From Gallaecimonas pentaromativorans (GTDB lineage Bacteria > Pseudomonadota > Gammaproteobacteria > Enterobacterales > Gallaecimonadaceae), in the NCBI RefSeq assembly GCF_003751625.1, contig NZ_RJUL01000003.1:434001-498000 (forward strand): 64,000 nt of DNA. Reading direction: 5' to 3'. Below are positions 59,221 to 64,000 of this stretch, piece after piece. The position numbers were made by a program, and so were the translations under genes. Under the pieces are notes generated by a model. The model was given only the letters and a program-made list of their open reading frames with translations. It was not told the DNA's origin and made no database searches. The first letter of the stretch is position 1. Each line of letters starts with the position of its first letter.

Positions 59221-60261
59221 TTAGGTCACGCTGAACCGATAAATGCTGCGCTGCGTGTATTGCTGATGGGCTTTGACCAGCACGCTGGGAAAGCCGGGGT
59301 GGTTGATGGCGTCGGGGTGGATATGAGGCTCAAGGCAAATGCCGCCGTGGCGGATAAGCGCCCGGCCCTCGCCGCCCTTGATGGCACCATCGAGAAAATT
59401 GCCGCTGTAGAACTGCACACCGGGCTCGGTGCTCAGCAGTTCCAGAGTCCGCCCGGATTTGGGGTCACGCAGGGTAGCGATAAGTTCGGGATCGGCTGCT
59501 TTGTGGTCCCGCGCTACCCAAAAGTGGTCGTAGCCACCTTTGACGGCCTCAATCTCCAGGCCAATGGCCTTGGGCTTTAGAAAATCCATGGCCGTGCCGG
59601 CCACAGCAGGCAGCTCGCCGGTGGGGATCAGTTCGCCGTCGACGGCGATATAACGCCCGGCCTGTAAGGTCAGCTCCTGGCCCAATACATCGCCGGAGCC
59701 GGCCAGGTTGAAATAGGTATGGTTGGTGAGGTTGATGGGGCCGTCGGCATCGGACTCGGCGGCGTAATCAATGGTGATATCCCCTGCCTCATCAAGGCTA
59801 TAGGACACCTGGGCCTTGAAGTTACCCGGGTAGCCTTCGTCGCCGTCTTCACTGTGAATAACAAAGGTCACCCCTACCTTGCCCGCCACTTGCCAGGACC
59901 AGCTGTCCCAAAAACGCTTGGACAGCCCCTTGGCGCCGCCGTGCAGGTGGTTGTTGCCGTCGTTACGGGTGAGCTGGTAGCGCCGGCCTGTCAGTTCAAA
60001 CTGGCCTTTGCCGATACGGTTGGCGCAGCGCCCCACCGTTACCCCGAAAAAGTACGGGTTGGCGATGTAGAGGCTGGGGTTTTGGTAAGTGAGGGTTACG
60101 TCTTTGATGCCATCGTTGCCCGGCGCCTTGAGCGACCAAACGGCGGCGCCGAAGTCGCTCAGGGTAACCGAAAGCCCTTGGCCATTTTCCAGGGTGTAGA
60201 GGGTAACCGGCTTGTCAAAAGCCGGCTCCTGCAATTCCCTTTGCGTGACGGTCAGCGCCAT
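59221..60261 (-). CDS. Aldose 1-epimerase (mutarotase)
   Basis: A 346-residue GalM-family enzyme. RCANRIGKGQFELTG, LHGGAKGLSKRFWDS (His of the catalytic pair), NLTNHTYFNLAGSG (second His) and EPGVQFYSGNFLDG (base Glu region) are the family signatures. It speeds anomer exchange of the sugar entering the dehydrogenase. ATG 60261 after ATCGGAGGCTAAG is preferred; it sits one base beyond the dehydrogenase stop. A 38-bp gap precedes the binding-protein gene. Confidence 0.93.
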   Translation of the reverse strand: MALTVTQRELQEPAFDKPVTLYTLENGQGLSVTLSDFGAAVWSLKAPGNDGIKDVTLTYQNPSLYIANPYFFGVTVGRCANRIGKGQFELTGRRYQLTRNDGNNHLHGGAKGLSKRFWDSWSWQVAGKVGVTFVIHSEDGDEGYPGNFKAQVSYSLDEAGDITIDYAAESDADGPINLTNHTYFNLAGSGDVLGQELTLQAGRYIAVDGELIPTGELPAVAGTAMDFLKPKAIGLEIEAVKGGYDHFWVARDHKAADPELIATLRDPKSGRTLELLSTEPGVQFYSGNFLDGAIKGGEGRALIRHGGICLEPHIHPDAINHPGFPSVLVKAHQQYTQRSIYRFSVT

Positions 60262-60262
60262 C

Positions 60263-61858
60263 TTAGCCTCCGATGGCGCCGCTGGTGCGCTCACCGTTCA
60301 CCCAGCGGCTGATGCCCCAGGCATTGCCGTTTTTGAGCGGCTCGGGCAGCAGATCGTGCGGGTAGTTCTGGAAGCAAATGGGGCGCACGAAACGGTCGAT
60401 GGCCTTGGTGCCCACCGAGGTAAAACGCGCATCGGTAGCCGCCGGGAAGGGGCCGCCGTGCATCATGGCGTGGCACACTTCCACCCCGGTGGGGTAGTTG
60501 TTAAATACCACCCGGCCCACTTTTTCTTGCAGCATGGCCAGCAGCTCTGGGTAGTGAGCCAGTTCTTCACTGGTGGCCTGCAAGGTGCCGGTGAGCTGGC
60601 CTTTAAGGCAGCCCACCGCCTGGGCCAGTTCGCTGGCGTCGGCGCATTGAATCACCACCGAGCTTGGGCCAAACACCTCTTCTTGCAGGTGCTCGTTGGC
60701 AATGAAATCGGCGCCGTTGACGGTCAGAATTTGGGCCTGGCCGCAAAAACCGGTGCCCTCGGCGGCCTTGCCTTTGGCGGCAACAGTGACGCCTTTTTGG
60801 CCTGCCAGGTGCTCGGCGCCTTTGCCGTAGGTGTTGGCAATGCCTTCATTGAGCATGACACCGGCCGGCACCTCACCAAGCTTGGCGCTGGCGGTTTCGA
60901 TAAAGGCGTCAAGCTCGCTGCCCTTGATGCCCAGCACCAGACCGGGGTTTACGCAAAACTGGCCCACGCCCATGGTGAGAGAGCCAACAAAGCCTTCGGC
61001 AATGCCGGCGGCGTTGGCTTTAAGGGCCTCTGGCAATACCACCACTGGGTTAACAGAGCCCATTTCGGCAAACACCGGGATCGGCTCGGGGCGCTGGTTG
61101 GCCAGATTAAAGAGCGCCATACCGCCGCCCAGGGAGCCGGTGAAGCCCACGGCTTTAACCTCGGGCGCTGTTACCAGCGCCGCGCCCACATCCTTGCCCG
61201 GGCCGGTGACAAAGGAGAACACCCCGGCAGGCAGGTTGCAGGCTTTCACGGCTTTAGCCAGGGCCTGTGCGACCAGTTCACCGGAACCCGGATGGGAGTT
61301 GTGACCTTTGACGATCACAGGGCACCCGGCGGCAAGCGCAGAAGCGGTATCCCCACCGGCCACGGAAAAGGCCATAGGGAAGTTGGAAGCGCCAAAGACC
61401 ACTACCGGGCCAATGGGCTGCTTGTAAAAACGGATATCGGCGCGGGGCAGCGGCTGGCGATCGGGCATGGCCAAATCGATGCGGGCGTCCAGGTATTCGC
61501 CGTTTTGGATGGTGCTGGCAAAGAGTTTGAGCTGGCCACAGGTGCGGCCACGCTCGCCTTCCACCCGGGCGCGGGGGTAGCCGGTTTCGGCCATCAGCCG
61601 CTCTAAAAGCTCGTCGCCCAGAGCCATTATCTCATCGCTACAGCGCTCCAAAAAGGCGCCACGTTCCTTCAGGCTGGTGGCGCCAAAGGCGTGTACCGCG
61701 GCTTTGGCGGCAGCGGCGGCGGCTTTCACCTGCTCGCCGTCGGCAAAGGTCAGGGTGGGTTCGATTTTCTGGCCGGTGGCGGGGTTTACACCCTGGTATT
61801 CGCCGCCTTTGCCTTGTACCCATTCGCCGTTGATCAGTTGCTTACCGGTAATGCTCAT
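60263..61858 (-). CDS. Alpha-ketoglutarate semialdehyde (2,5-dioxovalerate) dehydrogenase
   Basis: A 531-residue NAD(P)-dependent aldehyde dehydrogenase. FGASNFPMAFSVAGGD holds Asn159, FAEMGSVNPV the general base Glu265 and VGQFCVNPGLV the nucleophile Cys302. Length and the DATDARFTSVGTKAIDRFVRP-type C-terminus are those of KGSADH, the last step of oxidative pentose and glucarate pathways, giving alpha-ketoglutarate for the TCA cycle. It lies in the arabinose operon in the expected order. Confidence 0.93.
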   Translation of the reverse strand: MSITGKQLINGEWVQGKGGEYQGVNPATGQKIEPTLTFADGEQVKAAAAAAKAAVHAFGATSLKERGAFLERCSDEIMALGDELLERLMAETGYPRARVEGERGRTCGQLKLFASTIQNGEYLDARIDLAMPDRQPLPRADIRFYKQPIGPVVVFGASNFPMAFSVAGGDTASALAAGCPVIVKGHNSHPGSGELVAQALAKAVKACNLPAGVFSFVTGPGKDVGAALVTAPEVKAVGFTGSLGGGMALFNLANQRPEPIPVFAEMGSVNPVVVLPEALKANAAGIAEGFVGSLTMGVGQFCVNPGLVLGIKGSELDAFIETASAKLGEVPAGVMLNEGIANTYGKGAEHLAGQKGVTVAAKGKAAEGTGFCGQAQILTVNGADFIANEHLQEEVFGPSSVVIQCADASELAQAVGCLKGQLTGTLQATSEELAHYPELLAMLQEKVGRVVFNNYPTGVEVCHAMMHGGPFPAATDARFTSVGTKAIDRFVRPICFQNYPHDLLPEPLKNGNAWGISRWVNGERTSGAIGG

Positions 61859-61924
61859 AACGCTAAATCCTTTGTCTGTGAATTCGGCCGCCTTGGGGCG
61901 GCACGCTCAGCTCGGCCAAGGGCC

Positions 61925-62695
61925 TTAGATCCAGCCGCCGTCGACCACAAAGTCTTGGGCGGTGCACATCTTGGCGTCGTCCGAGGCCAGAAACAGCGCC
62001 ATGGCGGCGATGTTTTCCGGCATCAGGGGATCTTTAACACATTGATTTTTTTCGATGTCTTTTTTGGTTTCCGGGGTCACCCACAGCTTTAGCTGACGCT
62101 CGGTCATCACCCAGCCTGGGGTCAGGGTATTAACCCGGATCTGGTCGCCGCCCATGTCGCGAGCCAGGCCACGGGTCAGGCCCAACACCGCCGACTTGGA
62201 GCTGGTGTAACCGGGCATGCCGCCCTGGCCTTCGTGCCAGCTCATGGAACCGAAGTTGATGATGGAGCCGCCGCCCAGAGCCTTCATCTGCGGGTACACC
62301 GCCTGGCAGCAGAAGAACTGCGGGCGCAGGTTGATGTTGATGCGCTCGTCCCAGTACTCGGGGGTGACTTCACGAAAATCGTGGCGAGTGTCGCTGGCGG
62401 CGTTGTTAACCAGCACCCCGATATTGCCAAGGGTTTCGCCAACGCGGGCGATCACCGCCTTAAGCGCAGCGATGTCGACAATATTGCAGGGGTAGAAGTG
62501 GGCCAGGGGCTGGCCCAGCTCGTCGTTCAATTTGGCGGCCAGGGCCTCGCCTTCATCGGCCAGGATGTCCACAAAGGCCACCTTGGCGCCCTGGCGGCAA
62601 AAGGCCTCCACCAGGGTGGCGCCGATGCCGGAGCCGCCGCCGGTGATAAACACCACTTTGCCACTCAGGCTGGGGTATTGGTTGGTCAAATCCAT
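61925..62695 (-). CDS. SDR-family sugar 1-dehydrogenase (L-arabinose/D-xylose type)
   Basis: A 256-residue short-chain dehydrogenase: coenzyme loop ITGGGSGIG (17-25), VLVNNAAS, catalytic Ser150 and Tyr163-xxx-Lys167 in GYTSSKSA. Asp43 after strand 2 (VDI) suggests NAD+ over NADP+. The DMGGDQIRVNTLTPGWVMTER segment and the locus fit pentose 1-dehydrogenases of the Caulobacter XylB type; in this operon it would oxidise arabinose to the lactone. Other SDR substrates cannot be excluded. Confidence 0.88.
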   Translation of the reverse strand: MDLTNQYPSLSGKVVFITGGGSGIGATLVEAFCRQGAKVAFVDILADEGEALAAKLNDELGQPLAHFYPCNIVDIAALKAVIARVGETLGNIGVLVNNAASDTRHDFREVTPEYWDERININLRPQFFCCQAVYPQMKALGGGSIINFGSMSWHEGQGGMPGYTSSKSAVLGLTRGLARDMGGDQIRVNTLTPGWVMTERQLKLWVTPETKKDIEKNQCVKDPLMPENIAAMALFLASDDAKMCTAQDFVVDGGWI

Positions 62696-62707
62696 CTTGG
62701 CCTCCCG

Positions 62708-64000
62708 TTAGTGCGAATGTTTGGGTACGTCGGCGCCGCGGCAACCAACCAGGAAGTCAAAGTCGCAGCCTTCATCGGCTTGCAGCACCCGCTCGCGGTA
62801 CATCTCGAGGTAACCGCCGGTGCGGACGATCACTCGGCTGGCCTTGAGTTTTTCAAGGCGGTTGGCCAGCTCTTCATCAGACACTTCCAGGTGCAGCAAG
62901 CCCTGGTAGGCGTCCAGTTGGATGAAGTCGCCGTTGTGCACTGCGGCCAGGGGGCCAAATTCCATGGCCTCGGGGGCCACGTGCAGCACCACGGTGCCAA
63001 AGGCGGTACCGCTCATGCGCGCATCGGAGATACGCACCATGTCTTTGATGCCTTTTTTGAGCACCTTGGGCGGCAGGCCCATGTTGCCCACCTCAGCCAT
63101 GCCCGGATAGCCCTTGGGCCCGCAGTTCTTCAGGACCATGACGCAGGTTTCGTCGATATCCAAGTCCGGATCGTTGATCCGTGCCTTGTAGTCGTCGAAA
63201 TCTTCAAACACCACGGCGCGGCCACGGTGCTTCATCAGCTCAGGGCTGGCAGCAGAGGGCTTGAGCACGGCGCCACGGGGCGAGAGATTACCGCGCAGGA
63301 TGCAGATACCGCCGCTCTCCACCAGAGGGTTGTCCATGGTACGGATAACGTCGTCGTTGTAGCAGGGGGCGTCTTTGGTGTTTTCCCAGATGGATTTGCC
63401 GTTCACGGTCAACGCGTCTTTGTTGAGCTTGCCGGTTTCGCCCATGCGCCGGTGCACCACCGGCAGGCCGCCGGCGTAATAGAACTCTTCCATCAGGTAT
63501 TTACCGGACGGCTGCAGGTTGACGATGGTGGGTACGTCGCGGCCGTGGTTCCAGTCTTCCAGGCTCAAGTCCACACCGATACGGCCGGCGATGGCTTTCA
63601 AATGGATCACGGCGTTGGTAGAGCCACCAATGGCGGCATTGGTGCGAATGGCGTTGATGAAGGCGTCGCGGGTCAGCACCTTGGACAGGGTCAAGTCTTC
63701 ATGGACCATCTCGACAATGCGCATCCCAGAGAGGTGCGCCAGCACGTAGCGGCGCGAGTCCACCGCCGGAATGGCGGCGTTGCCCGGCAGGCTGGTGCCC
63801 AGGGATTCGGCCATACAGGCCATGGTGGACGCGGTGCCCATGGTGTTGCAGGTACCGGCGGAGCGGGACATGGAGGCTTCGGCGTCCATGAATTCCTGCA
63901 AGGTGATGTTGCCGGCTTTGTATTCCTCGTTCAGGCGCCATACCAAGGTGCCGGAGCCCACGTCCTGGCCGTGGTGTTTGCCGTTTAGCATCGGGCCGCC
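62708..64000 (-). CDS. L-arabinonate dehydratase, IlvD/Edd family (5' end outside window)
   Basis: About 430 residues are visible; the frame is open to the window edge and the usual length is near 575-595, so the N-terminal quarter is missing. SAGTCNTMGTASTMACMAE holds a cluster Cys; NAAIGGSTNAVIHLKAIAGR, NLQPSGKYLMEEFYYAGG and ISDARMSGTAFGTVVLHVAPEA are typical of sugar-acid dehydratases (arabinonate/xylonate) of the IlvD/Edd group. It removes water from L-arabinonate to give 2-keto-3-deoxy-arabinonate. First visible gene of the operon. Confidence 0.9.
   Translation of the reverse strand, partial: GGPMLNGKHHGQDVGSGTLVWRLNEEYKAGNITLQEFMDAEASMSRSAGTCNTMGTASTMACMAESLGTSLPGNAAIPAVDSRRYVLAHLSGMRIVEMVHEDLTLSKVLTRDAFINAIRTNAAIGGSTNAVIHLKAIAGRIGVDLSLEDWNHGRDVPTIVNLQPSGKYLMEEFYYAGGLPVVHRRMGETGKLNKDALTVNGKSIWENTKDAPCYNDDVIRTMDNPLVESGGICILRGNLSPRGAVLKPSAASPELMKHRGRAVVFEDFDDYKARINDPDLDIDETCVMVLKNCGPKGYPGMAEVGNMGLPPKVLKKGIKDMVRISDARMSGTAFGTVVLHVAPEAMEFGPLAAVHNGDFIQLDAYQGLLHLEVSDEELANRLEKLKASRVIVRTGGYLEMYRERVLQADEGCDFDFLVGCRGADVPKHSH

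Noticed and set aside
60212-61606. 464-codon plus-strand open frame
   Set aside because: Antisense shadow of the aldehyde dehydrogenase, whose catalytic residues are all in place.
62234-63988. 584-codon plus-strand open frame opposite the dehydratase
   Set aside because: It mirrors the conserved IlvD/Edd gene in the antisense frame, is rich in His/Gly/Ala/Val as GC-rich shadows are, and has no domain or ribosome site.

Overview
The window is chromosomal DNA from a GC-rich (about 60% GC over most of its length) free-living gammaproteobacterium, probably an Alteromonadales- or Gallaecimonas-like organism. The evidence is the mix of large TonB-dependent receptors, plant-polysaccharide hydrolases, an FMN riboswitch before ribB, and RAYT-type transposase sequence. 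The genus is an inference from gene style. No rRNA, tRNA or CRISPR array was seen.

Layout. 1-6.0 kb is core material: an AraJ-like exporter, a luciferase-like oxidoreductase, FMN riboswitch-ribB, a YebC-family protein, an Rrf2 regulator and a methyltransferase. 6.0-11.2 kb is accessory: a dense non-coding repeat block, then low-GC gene cassettes separated by sites with attC architecture (TAAC...GTTA ends, imperfect long hairpin), then an internally deleted RAYT-type element. 11.3-15.6 kb returns to core genes. 15.7-27.0 kb is an arabinan/arabinoside utilisation locus: TonB receptor, lipoprotein GH43 with a ricin-like lectin domain, endo-arabinanase-type GH43, GPH symporter, cytoplasmic GH43 and GH127 beta-L-arabinofuranosidase. 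27.1-33.1 kb is a low-GC orphan toxin/immunity array: a PoNe-type DNase with PoNi immunity, a frameshifted endonuclease fused to an immunity N-terminus, a truncated PD-(D/E)xK toxin, three mosaic immunity paralogues, and pentapeptide-like and ankyrin proteins. Part of it is bounded by a 25-bp direct repeat that equals the 3' end of the neighbouring GGDEF gene. 33.1-47.7 kb is mostly core. It includes YitT-GGDEF, an MFS exporter, an in-frame RtcB-PrfH fusion with a G9 tract exactly at the junction, a GntP permease, a TonB receptor/PepSY pair, and a PAS-GAF-GGDEF protein.

47.8-51.9 kb repeats the architecture of the first accessory island: the same composite repeat, then attC-separated cassettes, then the full-length RAYT-type element of which 10.9-11.2 kb is a deletion derivative. 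52.9-64.0 kb is one long minus-strand operon for oxidative, non-phosphorylating L-arabinose catabolism. In transcription order it holds L-arabinonate dehydratase (partial), an SDR sugar dehydrogenase, alpha-ketoglutarate semialdehyde dehydrogenase, an aldose epimerase, a YtfQ/YtfR/YtfT/YjfF-type furanose ABC importer, an SMP-30 lactonase and a secreted GH43.

How the genes work together. Surface and periplasmic GH43 enzymes would cut arabinan. Oligomers would enter through the TonB receptor and the GPH symporter and be finished inside by GH43 and GH127. Free arabinose, possibly as the furanose, would enter by the ABC importer and be oxidised to alpha-ketoglutarate. The 2-keto-3-deoxy-arabinonate dehydratase is not in the window and may lie just beyond its end. 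The most unusual items are the twin integrase-less cassette islands, the RtcB-PrfH fusion with its slippage-prone junction, and the 25-bp duplication inside the toxin array.
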